The position numbers and the translations under genes were made by a program. Shown piece by piece: positions 1-42,249 of a stretch of 64,000 nt of DNA (positions are counted from its first letter, which is position 1; every line of letters starts with the position of its first letter). The DNA is from Elysia chlorotica (taxonomy: Eukaryota; Mollusca; Gastropoda; Plakobranchidae). Under the pieces are notes generated by a model. The model was given only the letters and a program-made list of their open reading frames with translations, was not told the origin of the DNA and made no database searches. The DNA lies in contig RQTK01000419.1 in the NCBI GenBank assembly GCA_003991915.1, positions 297,466 to 361,465 on the forward strand, read 5' to 3'.

Positions 1-568
<568 letters not shown>

Positions 569-1317
569 TTGTTTATTGTACTCTATAAAGCCATACATTT
601 CTTTTCTTCTAATGATTGGAATTTTATAAGGATTTCTCACTAAGAAATTAACCAACCCATGTATCATAAGCTTAACAACAATGAAACCTCAATGAACAAG
701 TTGAAAGGTTGCGGTTTTGGATCCGTTGAGAGGAGATCATCGTGGGAATCAGTCGGCAAACAATGTTGCTTTAGATTTTGAAACGTCCAAGATTTTATAC
801 ACGAACACTCCCTGAAATTCTCGTGGGAATTTAAAAGCAATTATGTCGATTGGGCAAGCACAAGTTATTATTTATTTAACCAAGATAATCCGATATGACT
901 CTCATCTAACAAACCCAACAACTAATACCATATAACCAGTTGTCGTCGCACATCAACTTATTTCTTTTATGAATTAAAAAAGCGCACGCAAATTTGTATC
1001 CATTGCTTATGACGCATCGAGATGGAAAAACTGAGTATTGAAACTGTTCCCCCTTAAATAATGAATTAGAATATTCATTTTATATAGAATAACAATTCTT
1101 TTGTAAGTCAATTTCCTTGGTAATATGGAGAGAAGACAAAACTAAGGCTATACTTCACCGAATCTACTAATCTTGATTTAGATAAATTTCTAAGACTACA
1201 TGCTTGTGTCATATTTTGTTCTACAGTCAATATTTTAAGATAAAATGTGACGCAACCTACCACGTTCACATTCAAACTGTTATTTATGTTTTAAAATTGT
1301 CCTCTCCTCTTTATTAT
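569..1317. other. No gene seen
   Basis: AT-rich unique-looking sequence with no convincing exon, tRNA-like head or repeat boundary on either strand. Confidence 0.5.
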
Positions 1318-1507
1318 CATCTTTTTCTCTCTATATCTCTCTCCGTTGTTCTCTCTCCGTCTCCCTTTTTCTTTCTATCTATCTATTTACCTCTCTCTCT
1401 GTCCTTCTTTCTCTTTCTCTCGCTCACTTTATACATCTGTCTATCCACATATCTGTCTACGATAGTATTGTGTAACCTATCTTTATCTCTTCTTTTACTC
1501 TCTCTCT

Positions 1508-1546
<39 letters not shown>

Positions 1547-1660
1547 GTCTTCGACAGAATCTCCCATATCCTCTCTGTATCTCTCTCTCTGTTCTTCTAT
1601 CTCTATCTATATATTTTTCCTCACTTCATTTCTCTTTGTTTGCTTGATCGTGTGCCAACA
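1318..1660. repeat. Pyrimidine-rich (CT)n low-complexity tract
   Basis: The plus strand is almost entirely C and T, with pure (CT)n around 1499-1541. The open frame through it is a composition artefact. Confidence 0.85.
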
Positions 1661-2867
1661 GAGATAAAACCCCAGCCTGGTGTCACAGCAATGCAATGGC
1701 CCAATAAGTCTTACGAACAGATCTATGACTAGAAACACATTCTTTGCCAGTCACCAATTTTAATTTCCGGCACAGTAAGGTATAATTCATATTGCCTAGA
1801 AGATGTTTTGTAACAAATACCATCCATGGTATGTGTAGACGTTTTCCTTTTGTTCTCTATTCTCAGGCGACACTCAATGGCAACTGGGATACGTTAATCC
1901 TCATATGTTCAAAAGAGAAGCGAGCTCTATTTTACTCTTACTACTAATTCCCTTTGTTGGAAGAAGAAATATATCAGAGGTAATTTCAATCTGGTCAGGT
2001 TTGCATGTGTTTTGCACACATAGACTACGTGTTTAATGCTTTTCTTCATTCTTCAGGTATTTTTATTTTTCGTCATTCTTATCCATTTTTTTTTTATCAC
2101 AAAAAGATCGTAAATCCTTCGCTCATCCTTGAAAGATAAAACTTGTAATAAGCATATGGCGAGCCGTGGTGCCGGCACGGGGAATGGAAGGTTGGACGCC
2201 TACAGGTGTTCTGTGATTAGAACAAGAGGATTCCATGCCCAGGTCGATGGCTCGGGGATAACGCTTTTCAGGCCAGGATGTCGCGAACCAATTGTGGTCT
2301 GATAAAGGCAAAGAGTTTCAAGTGGACTATAAAACCAGGTACAGTTTTGCTAGCTCTTAAACGACAAAAATGTAAGAAAAATAACGATAAACATTTTATG
2401 GGTTGTTTTTTTTTATTCTTCAAAACACAAAGACTAGTTATCTCTTGAAAGGAAACTAAAAAATTATGATGGAGGTTATAGTTATGGTTTTGCATCTTAA
2501 GCATCTCTGAGAAACTTATTGTAAATCTTAGCGGTTTCCGGTGCTATAGTTAACTGAAGCGAGTCATGCAGCTTTGTGGAAAACCCAAAGGCTTTTTTAG
2601 TTATGAAATTAATTTTTTAAGTATTAGTTAACTGGCTACACCAAAGTCAAAACAACGCAATATTAGGAGATATCAGTAGATGAGTGAGTTGCGCCAACAT
2701 CAGTGAGATCTTCAAAACTACTTTTTTTAGTACTGTGTGTTCAGAGAGACTGAGAGAGAGAGAGAGAGAAATAGAGAAGGGAGAAGAGACATACACGACT
2801 GACACCGGAAAAGAGAAAGACAAGACATACACAGGTAGAGAGAAAGACAGAGAGACAGACAAACAGA
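1661..2867. other. No gene seen
   Basis: AT-rich, with a more GC-balanced patch at 2150-2330 that shows no splice-bounded reading frame. A purine-rich run (2746-2860) leads into the following satellite. Confidence 0.45.
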
Positions 2868-3054
<187 letters not shown>

Positions 3055-3655
3055 CGGGGACAAAGACATAGAGGATTCGAACCCTGTGCCATTATCAGAT
3101 CAAAGTGGCCAGACATCCCTTTTCAGGCGGCGTGAATACCCATATAGCCGCAACATTCGACGTTCAACAATGAAGGTTGATTTTAAACAAATGGAATGTC
3201 ATTGCGTCAATTGGTTAGAGGTTTGTGTGTACTTCTATCAAAGCGTAGATCTTTGTATGAATGATTTACAAAAATGAATCAGTTGGCGTTAATCTGAGAT
3301 GCAATTTTGTCAGTACAAGCCATAAGTCTATTCTTCTTCTTTTTTTTTTTTTTTTTTGAGTTTGTGTCAGTAGAAATTAATGTCGTACTAACTAAGAAGC
3401 AGCATTTTCAGCAATCTCACAAAGCGATACTATAGAGCGGGGATTGTATTTCACGTATTGTACTATTTAAAATGCCAATAAACATCGACGACAAAAAAGT
3501 GTGTTTAGGGTTGTTTATGGTGAGGCATAAATTGTTTCTGTTTGACGAAATTGAAGGCCAGGATCCATAATGACTTTAAAATAAAATAAAACAGCTTGAC
3601 CCACTATTGGACTTTGAATATAACACGAGATACTGCGGTTTTTTAGACATCGGAG

Positions 3656-3848
3656 TGAGTTGAATTGAGTTGGTTAACGTCCAACACCAGCACTATATAG
3701 GCTATATTGTGGACGGACCCAAGACTGACGTCTGAAAATTCATTAAACTGACACCGACCCAACCAGTAAGAAGCGAAATTGCCAGGGCTCGAACCCGAAC
3801 CTTTTGCGTCGGAAGCCGATATTCAACCCCCGGGCCACCGCGCCCCCC
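3656..3848 (-). mobile_element. tRNA-derived SINE, nearly complete
   Basis: Read on the minus strand, it begins with a tRNA-like head (GCGGTGGCCCGGGGGTTGAA, then a B-box-like GGTTCGGGTTCGAGCCC). It continues through TACTGGTTGGGTCGGTGTCA and ends in a tail containing GACGTTAACCAACTCAATTC. The body and tail match the copy at 36826-37110, which defines one family in this window. Confidence 0.8.
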
Positions 3849-4137
3849 TTGAGACATCGGAGACGATGAACTATGCGAGACCTTTGCTTTTCCCGACAAA
3901 AGAGTGCGACACCATTTATTACAGTCCTGTGTTTAGAGTCTGTGTTTGACAGTGACTTGGTGGGTAAAACAAACCCTGCAAAGTTGCGAATACCTAAACC
4001 TGGTTTTGTGTGGTTAGCTGTGATTAAATTTAAAAAAAAAACATATAAAAAGGTTGTGGATTTTTGTGAGTAGAAGCGTTGAGGAAGCGGCACTCAGCGG
4101 CAGGCGGAGTGTGTGTAAGGATGTACGAACCTGACCC

Positions 4138-4776
4138 ACCTGTGAGCGCCCTGACCTGCTGCCTGTCTATCCAGAGGGCCAGGTCTCGGCCTGCGTAGCT
4201 CCCGGCCAGCACCGTGGAGCCAGGCGGTGCCGACACCGACCAGGAGATGAGCAGCATCAGACACACGGACATGGCGGGCGGGGAGACCCGGGGCCGGTGC
4301 TGTGGGCGGTGCTGTGGGCGGTGCTGTGGGCGGTGCTGTGGGCGGTGCTGCTCCGTCTGTCTCTCGGGGTGGCTATCCGTGTGCAGGCGCCTGGACCCAT
4401 CGGACGTCGATGGTGACGTAGACGACGACAATGATGATGATAATGATGATGATGACGATGACGAAGAAGAAAGTTGTGGGGATGGTGTTGGTGGTGTTGA
4501 GGAGAGCGGGGGCGAGGGGGGCGGCGACATGACTGGAGACTCCACCGGTGTTATTGGCGCTCCGAGCTCACGGAAAAAGTCAGACGACCACGGTACAGAG
4601 GTTCTCAAACGCGATCCCCATAAAATGAGGAAGAGAACCAGGGTGAGCAGGAGGAGGGCCCGCGTGAGGCGAGAGCTGAGAACCTTTGGTCGCCCCTGCA
4701 GCTGCAGCGACCCCTCGAGCTGGGGCCCTATCTTTCTACTCTTCTGAGCACCCGCGTTCAACTGGCTGAATTAGGG
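4138..4776 (-). CDS. Possible exon of a type II (signal-anchor) membrane protein
   Basis: Minus-strand open frame with no in-frame ATG before its hydrophobic stretch (RALLLLTLVLFLILWG), so the start must be on an upstream exon. A weak acceptor (ccctaattcag) is at about 4766. After the membrane segment come a Pro/Ser-rich stem, a poly-Ser run, and four to five His-Arg-Pro-Gln repeats encoded by a 12-bp minisatellite. The frame then reads SYAGRDLALWIDRQQVRALTG up to a good donor (CACAG|GTGGGT) near 4139. A short cytoplasmic tail, one anchor and a low-complexity stem are typical of Golgi enzymes, but I do not recognise the family. The region is GC-richer than its surroundings. A chance open frame remains possible. 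Confidence 0.35.
4301..4352. repeat. 12-bp minisatellite (GGTGCTGTGGGC)n
   Basis: About four and a half nearly identical 12-bp units. On the minus strand they encode the His-Arg-Pro-Gln repeats of the possible membrane-protein exon. Confidence 0.9.
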
Positions 4777-6850
4777 CAACGATCAATGATGAACCCAGCA
4801 ACCTTGCTGACTGCTTGAGCTGTAGCCGTGATAGCCGGCTGTCATCGTACAATCCTGAGTATCCAACATGACCGAAGCGGAGAGAGCACTTCTTAGCTTT
4901 CTAAGGGTTAACGAAGGTCCCGGGCCAGCTGGTTGAGAATCCGATGTGTGCTTGTTAAGTCCTCCTTCTCTTAGATACACAAATCCAGCGGGAAATGTTT
5001 GAGTTGCTAGGCATGAGACGGGGGCGGATCTTTCATCTCTGACATTACACGAATCGGACCCGCACTCTCTAAAAAGAACATAATTAAGTACAAACACTAG
5101 TAGGCAGGTAAACCCAAGGACTAATACATTAAAATCGCCCACTTGTTCTTTTTTCCCTCCAGGTGTAGGGTCTGCACAGTTTCTCAGGTGACCACGACTG
5201 GTTTCACTGAGACCTTACGCTGTCTGCGAACCTGTGGAGGTGTTGTCTACGCGCGTGGAAGTTTGCTAGCGGACACCCAGTGTAAACACAGCCCGGTGGG
5301 CGCTGCTTGGGAGGCTGTCCATGAGAGGGCGGGATGATCCCGGACTCAAACTCTCGATACTGGGGGTATTTCACACTCACAGCTTCAGGAGGGAACGATG
5401 GCGGAGTTGGGTGGGCTAGCTCGGTATCCAGACCCTTGGAGATGGTTACGCCAGGAGCTGGTGAGACTGAGACACTGTCCAGGGCTTGAGGCAGTCACGA
5501 AGCAGGCCTGCGCGGGGAGGCGTGTTTGAATGAGTTTATCTGTTAAGGCTGATGTTGACAGATTTGTGGTCGTAACAAGATTAGCTCCGTCCCGAATCTA
5601 ATCTGGTGGCGGTGTTTCATCAGAGAATGTCACCCTGCCCGGTATCGTCTGTGGAGTTCTCCGATAGTGACTGGTTCATACGATGGGTTGCTGGAAAAGG
5701 CAGAAAAAAAATATTTAAAAATTATTTTCTTTCATCTTCACGTAGCTTTATTGCTAGCTTCTGCTTTACTTGGAATGAACAGACGGGATAAGATTTTGTA
5801 ACTAAATAGAAAATTATTTAAATGACGGACAGAAGAAATAACAAGAAAAGAAACATAGAGAATGTTAATAACTTCAAAACATGGAATCCTTCAAAGAATT
5901 AGATTCCATTAACAGATTAGCAAATGTATGTTTCCTTTTCTTCTCATTCTTTCATAGAAGCATCCTTCAGTAGTATTTAGATTTAAAATGAAATGTTACA
6001 AGAAAAGTTACTAGCATTGAAGGTTCGACGTCCTACAAATCAATGCGTATTACTCTATGAATCTTATTCATTCCTGCACCCCCTGTATATAAAATTATCC
6101 AATTTCCTTGCCGTTTAAACCAATAGAGATGCGTATATTTATGGGTAACTTTTTTTTCAACGAGGAAAAAACAGTTCAACTTCTTTTTTTTAAGAATAAT
6201 ATTCGAAGTATAGCGCTCAGTAGATACATAGCTCCCAATATTTAAACCCATAACTGCTAAGCTCAACTGAATTCCTTTCCCATTTCTGGGTAGGAAAAAT
6301 ACCTTACTTGCAGCACAGCGGTAAATAACCCTGGTCTACTAGTGTGTTCTCCCCACTTAACCCACATTACTCAAACATCAGGCTTAAACATTGCAGTTAG
6401 CGAAAAATCCAAAACGACATCGAAGATCCTATACGAGAAGGAGGAAATAGGAAAAGTAAAAACGTTGGACCAAGAATCGGCGGAAATGAGATGGGAACAC
6501 GCAAGTTTAAACGGAATGGAGGGAAAATAGGAGGGGATAACGTGGGTGGGGGTGATGGGGGTAAAAAAAAACTAGACAACCTCAACATAGCATCAAAGGT
6601 CAACAAAAAAGCAATTGGAGGGCTGGCCTTGTGTAATCCTGTCCAAACTTGCTCAGGTAATTGCGCTGGGAGGTTCGCAGTCTCCTGCCCTCCCTCCCTG
6701 GGACAAATCGCTCCGGCAGTTTATTCAGTAAAGACCATCTTCCCCCGCTGCAGCCTCGTCTGGGAGATCTCCCTTATTGTCTTACGTGAAGTTTGTGTAT
6801 ACCGAGACCCGTCTTCATTCAGCTCTTGGCAATCTGGGATTTACCCGAAC
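4777..6850. other. No firm gene; GC-richer patch then AT-rich DNA
   Basis: 4777-5560 is GC-balanced. A minus-strand frame at 4783-5142 contains a hydrophobic stretch but starts with GTG and has no clear splice context, so I do not call it. 5560-6850 is AT-rich with no recognisable exon. Confidence 0.4.
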
Positions 6851-6854
6851 CTTT

Positions 6855-7080
6855 TTTTTTTCAATGTATGTTTTTGTGTGTGCGTGCGTGTGTGTCTTGT
6901 AAATTGGATTGGGGGAATGTTGTTTTGTTATGGGTTTTTTTTTGGCTTATCTTAATGTTTTTGTTTTTGTTTTGTTTGTTTTTTGGGGGGGTCTTATTTT
7001 TTGTTGTTTGTATTTTTTTTTTTGGTGGGTGTTTGTGGTATTTTGTTTGGTTTGTTTTGATTTGCTTTTTTAAGTTGTTT
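6855..7080. repeat. T/G-rich low-complexity tract
   Basis: Long T runs mixed with TG and TTTG units. No coding or structural signal. Confidence 0.75.
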
Positions 7081-7465
7081 GGCAGTTTTACAGTGCCAAA
7101 TATAAACGACTGGACATACACGTCTGATAAAATGAGAAAGACGAGAAAAGGAAATAGTGAAGCAGTTGAATTACGCTTTTACCAATTCGATGGTATGTAA
7201 CTGGAAGAAAGTCAAAATAATTCAGACGTGTTTAGACATTTTTTTCTTGTTGTTTTGGGGGCTGTTTGCGGTATTTTGTTCTGTTTTGTTTTGCTTGAGT
7301 TGTTTGGCAGTTTTGCAGCGCCAAATAATATATGACTGGTCATACACGTCTGATAAAATGAAAAAGACGGGAAAATGAAATAGTAAAACAGTTGAATTGC
7401 ACTTTTACCAGTTCGATGGTATGTAACTGGAAGATAGTCAAATTTAGACGTATTTAGACTAGCAC
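7012..7465. repeat. Two-copy tandem duplication, period about 225 bp
   Basis: The segment with AGTTGTTTGGCAGTTTT, ACACGTCTGATAAAATGA and TTCGATGGTATGTAACTGGA occurs at about 7073-7215 and again at about 7298-7440. The T/G-rich leader is shared too. The copies have diverged by scattered substitutions and small indels. Confidence 0.85.
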
Positions 7466-8950
7466 TAAACCATGATTCACAGAGGTTTAGCATTGTGTCC
7501 ATTTAGTTTCCCCGTTAAACTAGATCTGTATTTAAAAAATACACTGGTTACGTTGTGAAAAATCATGAAGGCTTGAAAAAACCTTTTGTGAAAACAAAAA
7601 GGTTTCCTTCCCAAATTTAGATTACTTTTTAAATTTAATAAAAAATGAACTTCATAGATGAATAATTTCTTAATATATAGTTACACACATTGAAGCATAA
7701 CAAACATATTCATGTGGAATCGATCGAATTTTTTATAGTTGGTCAACGATTGTCAAGAAAGTCTATTGTACTATCATAATAAAGAATATAAAATGAGTTT
7801 ATGTAAGAGTTCAAGAGTGTACAATTTGTAAACTGCCAATACATATTTTAAGCGGAAAGTGTTTAAAGCTTGCGGGAACTCCCATTTACCCGACCTTCAA
7901 AATCTTAGCGTACGTACATAATAGTCAAGTTTTAAATGATATTATGTAAAATAAAATTATATCTGTGGATGAGAGAACTGTCCATAAACGCTTCATTGAA
8001 GTTGGTGCAAAATAGACACGACGTTTGCTCGTTGTTGTTTTTTTTTAAATGTCTGATTTTTTATAGTTTGTTTTGGTAAGGGTGTTTGTTTTGTTGGGTT
8101 TTTTCTCTTAGTTTATTTCTACTTCTTAATATCGCTATTGTTGTTGTTGTTTTTGTTGGTGTTGTTGATTTTGAAATTATAGTGGTCGTTGCTGTTGTTC
8201 TTGTTCTTGATGTTCTAGATTATCATTGTGGTGTTGTTAGTGATGGTGCTTTTTGTTTGTTTAGTTTTATTTTTAATTTGGACATCAGACAATATTAATT
8301 CTAAAGAAACCTTTCTTGACAGTTTAATAGGTACGTACATTTAACTGCAAAAGTAGCTAAAGGGATATGAATAGATAGATATAGCTGATGATTAATATAA
8401 AGAGATAATGCTGTATAACAAAAATAAATATGTCGGTACATATAACTATGAGTTATTAAACAAATATTTTAGCTTTTCAAAACATATGTGCGTGAAAAAT
8501 AGCGAGTTTTATAAACAAATCGGTAGCAGATAAACAGGAAAATTAGAAAACAAGTATTGCCTTGCTCACAGCTTACACAAATATTTTAGTTGAATGAAAA
8601 CATTACGTATTTACTCGCTCATAATCGATTTCAGCTTATACATGTATTTTTAAGATACACAATCTAAATTTCTCGTCTAAAACGGATTCACAGATAAATG
8701 TTCGTATTTATAAATGTAGCTTTCAAACTTTAATAAAAAATACATTACGGAAAATTGTCCAAACATTCTGATCATCATTAAATGATATTGACCAAATCGT
8801 GAGTTCATTAGAGTAGGACAAATAAAGATGAAAGGAGCAAGTAACTGTTATGTAAGAGGGGTTGTACATAAGATTGTATCATAAAAACAAATACGGGTAA
8901 TTAAAATAAGAGGAACGCAGATGTTGTGAAAAGAGTAATTGAGAATAATA
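7466..8950. other. No gene seen
   Basis: AT-rich DNA. 8040-8280 is T/G-rich with (GTT) units. No exon or repeat boundary identified. Confidence 0.45.
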
Positions 8951-9370
8951 AAAGACATCTGGAGACGACAGACAATGATGCGAAGAAAAAGATTCGAAAA
9001 CGGGTGAAAGCGCAAAAGTAACGTATATATAAATAAGCAGAAAGCAAAAGGACAACGATAGAGAGGAAGACACAGAGACACATACAGACAGACAGAGAGA
9101 CAGACAAACACAGGAAATAGATATGCAGGGAGACAGACAGGCATACAGACATATAGACGCACAGGGACAGACACAGGCAGAAACACAGAGAGATAGAAAC
9201 GCATAATGAGAAAGGGCGGCTATAGGCAAAAAGTAGAAAAATAGACATTCAGATAAACAGAAATGGACACAGGCAGAGGTTAATAAAGGTAGGCGATGGA
9301 GAGACAAAGATAGACAGATTTTACAGAGTGACAAAAGATGAGACAGAAACATTTCAAAAGAGAAAGAAAG
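8951..9370. repeat. Degenerate purine-rich (AGACAG)-like tract
   Basis: Plus strand dominated by A and G with many diverged AGACAG units, probably an old decayed satellite. Open frames on the minus strand here are compositional. Confidence 0.75.
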
Positions 9371-11610
9371 ACATGTTTGACCTTTGAAAACCCCACAAAC
9401 CCACAAAGCATTAAATGACAGATTTTTTTAGTGGGTCACCAACCTCCGTGAGTTGGTCCCCCAGGCCTGGTGGTGATTGACACGTGACACTGTACAACAG
9501 TAGGGCACAGCCAGGACTGCTTCACAGTTCACAAGCTGAGGTTTGTTACAAGTACAACTCTTTATGACGCCTCAGAGTTCCCAGGTTAGATAGATTAGGT
9601 TTCGAATTTTAGTTAACATGATAAACCTGGTACGTTCTCCGTAGTTTCCCCAACAAAAGATGGAATGGAATCTTCGTGTTTGCCCCCCTTCCCCCCTGTT
9701 TCTAAACATACCGACATATGAAATCGTAAAAAAAATATAAAATCTGATGTTTTTAGAGAGAACTATATGAAATTTTTATAAGTAGATCCCAAAATTTCGA
9801 AGTATAATTTCATTTCACAACACAATCAAAATATTTAGAATGAGCTTTTTGCTGACCATTTGTCTTTAGATACGGACGCTCTCGCATGCAGTGCTAAATG
9901 CTTTGGTTGTAGGGTTATAATAACTGGTATATCTCCATTGTGTTTAACTTAGACTTCAAGTTGAAACAGCTTGATTTAAAAAGCGTGGAAATTGTCACAT
10001 GTTAGTCTCGTTTGATATGTCCGCCATTTTAGCATTTTATAGCCATGGTTACTGACAATGGAACGCAAACGTTTCGTTTTTCTCTTCACTAACTTTCTCA
10101 ACAATTAAAATAAAATCAGTGTGACATCTTGCCCAATTTAACGCTTGATCGTTTGCCAATTCAATCGTTTTCTTCTCGTTTTCCTTTCCTTTGATTTTCT
10201 GTAGGCTTTGCATCAGGGAAACGTACTTAATTTTAATTACACAAGAAGATTCTGACGATTTGTTTCGATAATGTTTATACACCGACACTGCCGATACTCA
10301 TACCAACCCTTGAATCCGTGTAGTTGGTGAATATCATTAAAGTTCATGGCGGTAATGCAATAGGTTCTTCATTCAAAGAATCTAGATAATTCCAAATAGT
10401 AAGATAAGACCATGGATTTAGAAATACATGTAGTTAACATTCTATCCAGCTAGTTTGCAAAGTTCATCTTGCGTCTAAAGTAATACTTCAAAAATGACTT
10501 TTTTTTTTCAATTAATTTTTTTATTTGGTTTCTTTATGTTCTTTTCCCCCTCGTTAGTACGATATAGACAATCCATATAAAAAATGTCGACGATTTCATC
10601 TATTAAGCGAAATCTTAAAGATAACGGAAACCAAACTTATGCATACTCACTTTCCCTCTCAGCAGTGCTAAAGCTTTTCGACGCCTGGATAAAAAAAATC
10701 CACCTATTCCGTCAGTGTTGTCAGTTGTGAACCTTTACCCCCAGTAAAATAGTGTCTCGGGTCGACTGTCTGTTTACAGTTTTTATTCCCTGCGCTAAAC
10801 GGTGCCACTCTACAAAAGATCTGGCGCTGTCGAACCCAACCCGGGACAAAACCAACTAACATTGACCAGCTGGCTCTAGATTTATGTCCCCTGTTCACGG
10901 AACCAACGGAAGCCCCATTCATCTTCGCCTCCAGCACAAAAGAGGTCTCTTGTGTCACTATCTTTGTGTGACAACAACGCAAGAGCCTTCCACTTATCCC
11001 CTGGGTGGCTCTGGCCTTGTTTATAACTTGAAACTTTCAGAAAGCGCCACTTTGGGTCTGGCACCTAGCTTTGGCGAAATAATCTATCGAGTAATGTAAT
11101 GGTTTAAAGAAGCGAGATTCAACGAGTCTACTAAGAGAAGATGGTAATCATTGATAAATTAGCATTACAATTCCACTGAATGGCCAAGCGTTTAACAGAT
11201 GTAGATTCATACCCAGTGAAAAAGGAAACATTTTATTATAAAAATTCCCCTGAAACAGCTATAGGAATAGGACTGGTAAAGGAAGGTAGAAAGTTACTGA
11301 TTCTATCACACGAGTGGAATGCGCATAGTTTAAAGGGAAAACATGTTTTCATTGTGAAAAAAAAAACAAGAGATAAATAATCGTAGACAAATGAATGGAT
11401 AAACATAAAGGAAAATCAGAGGGGGGTAGTAGCGATCATGATTATTATCACGTTTATTTTTTCTTCTTTATCTTTATGCTGTTTGTACTGTGCTTAGAGT
11501 TAGACAATCGAAAAAAGTATGACTGTACACACAGTGTACAGGGCAATTATGTTGTCGACACTAAATTGGTATACATGTATTAGGAGAAAAAAATATGGGA
11601 TATACTAATC
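9371..11610. other. No gene seen; possible tRNA-like fragment near 10.8 kb
   Basis: Mostly AT-rich. A minus-strand stretch around 10810-10870 (GGGTTGGGTTCGACAGC) resembles a tRNA B-box, hinting at another SINE head, but I could not define ends. No exon of the neighbouring CIT gene was recognised. Confidence 0.4.
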
Positions 11611-11688
11611 TGCCAATCGTGGGATTCGAACGGCGGACCTCCAGATCTGGATACCCACGCTTTATCACTTAAGCCAGTTCCCTAGGGG
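11611..11688 (-). mobile_element. SINE head fragment (tRNA-like)
   Basis: The reverse complement reads AACTGGCTTAAGTGATAAAG, then CCAGATCTGGAGG, then GTTCGAATCCCACGATTGGCA. This matches the head of the SINE at 36826-37110 (AACTGGCTCAGTGGTAAAG ... CCACAATCGGCA). Only the head is present. Confidence 0.75.
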
Positions 11689-11735
11689 AATATGTTCATG
11701 TAACAATTATTGTTTTCCCCATAGATGTTGAGATC

Positions 11736-11923
<188 letters not shown>

Positions 11924-12229
11924 CCGTAGCTAAAATAATATAGACTAATATAGAAAGTTTTATGGTTCCTTGGCGTGTTTGAATTTGTCAAGTTATTGGG
12001 TAGATAAAGTAGAGGACGATTGGTAGCTTGACTGTTTGATAAACTGATAGGTTGATTGACTATTTTTATCGCTTTGATTGGAGTACCAATGGTCAGCTTT
12101 TTCTTCTTATGAATATCAGAAAGAGAAATTTGAAGAAAAAAAGTCAGAGCATCTGGATAGTAAAAGAAATGAGCAACGAATGTGTCAGAAACCGATTCAA
12201 TACATGTTATCCATTTCATCCCAGAGCTC

Positions 12230-12305
12230 GCCAAGATTGGGCTCGAACTGGAACCTACTCAGCGTAAAAACAAACTCACTCACTGCAGCCCTCAGTCATA
12301 GAGAG
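12230..12305 (-). mobile_element. Possible tRNA-like SINE head
   Basis: The reverse complement contains TGACTGAGGGCTGCAGTGAG, then GGTTCCAGTTCGAGCCCAAT, an A-box and B-box arrangement at tRNA-like spacing. No body or tail was matched to the other copies. Confidence 0.4.
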
Positions 12306-12539
12306 AAATTCTCGCCCAGGTGCCAGAACGCGACACCCCATCAAAGAGGTAAAGAACTCATGTGGGGGAAAGATGAGTCTATTTTTCTTACCTTTTCATC
12401 CAATAACACTCTGAAAAGGAATAATAAGCGTACGTGAAAGAGAAGCTTGCACGCGCGAGGGACTCACGCTCCTGTTTACAGGCATGTTAAACCGTGCACG
12501 GGGCTGATTGCTTTCATTACTGAGACCGAAACCGGTGGA

Positions 12540-12682
12540 AGCTTGGACTGTAGGAGACAGGGGTGTAGAGGATAAGGAAAAGCGGAGAGTAAAGGGGAGG
12601 TGGATGGGGATGGAGAGAAGATGGGAAAAGGCGAGGAAGAAAGAGATAGTCAGGGAGATATAGAGGAAGACAGAAAGAGAGG

Positions 12683-12733
<51 letters not shown>
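12540..12733. repeat. Purine-rich tract ending in (GA)n
   Basis: GGAGA/AGGA-rich DNA, then pure (GA)n at about 12690-12733. Confidence 0.85.
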
Positions 12734-12735
<2 letters not shown>

Positions 12736-13597
12736 CGCGTAGGCTACTACATAGTAGCGTTCAACAAATCGGCTGCTACAGGCTTGGAGAAACTATTAGA
12801 AACTACTCGAAGTTTGATTAGCCTTTTCCTGCGTCATGGTGTGCGAGTGATACGCTTTTATGTTAGCATCTTTTTGTATTGAAGCACATACCTTCCGTTT
12901 CAAAAAAAAATAAATTAATATCAAAGCTTTTACTATTCAAACTTTTGGAAATTCCTTAAAATAGTGTGCGCACAAGGAAGAGGCTTAAGAAAAGGTTAAG
13001 AAGAGAGAGGGAGAAGTAGTGTTAATGAATAATTTATTCTGTAAGCAGCTAGATGGGCTTACATATTTCTAGATCTGTGTTTTGTGTATATAGGAGCAGT
13101 ACGCGATAGAGTGATAGAAGATGGGTTGATGTTTTTTGAAAAGAAGATTGATGGTTTTTTTCCGACAGTATTGTAGATAGTGAACACTGTTATTTTGCTT
13201 TTTTTGAGATCCATTATAGATCTAGATTATTGTTAAGTACTGCTGATTTAGATCTAGACGTTCTTGAGTTGTATTCTAAACCTCATTGATAAAGTTAAAT
13301 TATTGCGTTCCTTCAAAGCATTTCTAGTAATATTTATTTAGTTAATGTTGAGAAGATAGTGTATCCGAGTCTACGTAAATTATAATTATTCAACGATTGA
13401 CCTACAACAGGGACCGACTTCATTGAATCAACTTCACAGCCTAAAAAAGCCTAGAATGCCTCACATACGTAGTTGTACAAAATGATAAATTCAAGAAGAT
13501 CACTTAAAAAGATATTTTATCACCTGTCACTGATAAGTAAAATTTAAGAGAATTTTATACTAATAAACAAGGCCTATACATTTTTATGAATCCATAC
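12734..13597. other. No gene seen
   Basis: AT-rich sequence downstream of the last CIT exon found. No further coiled-coil, C1 or PH coding was recognised on the minus strand. Confidence 0.45.

Positions 13598-42249
<28,652 letters not shown>

Noticed and set aside
4214..4747. 177-codon plus-strand frame, Cys-Gly and Asp-rich
   Set aside because: It is antisense to the better minus-strand candidate, starts at GTG, and its sequence is dictated by the minisatellite and GAT repeats.
4783..5142. 119-codon minus-strand frame with a hydrophobic start
   Set aside because: It starts at GTG and ends at a stop just before the next frame, with no splice sites or family match. It may be chance.
8848..9406. 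Overlapping minus-strand frames rich in Leu, Ser, Cys and Val
   Set aside because: They lie in a decayed purine-rich satellite and overlap in all three frames, which is typical of low complexity.
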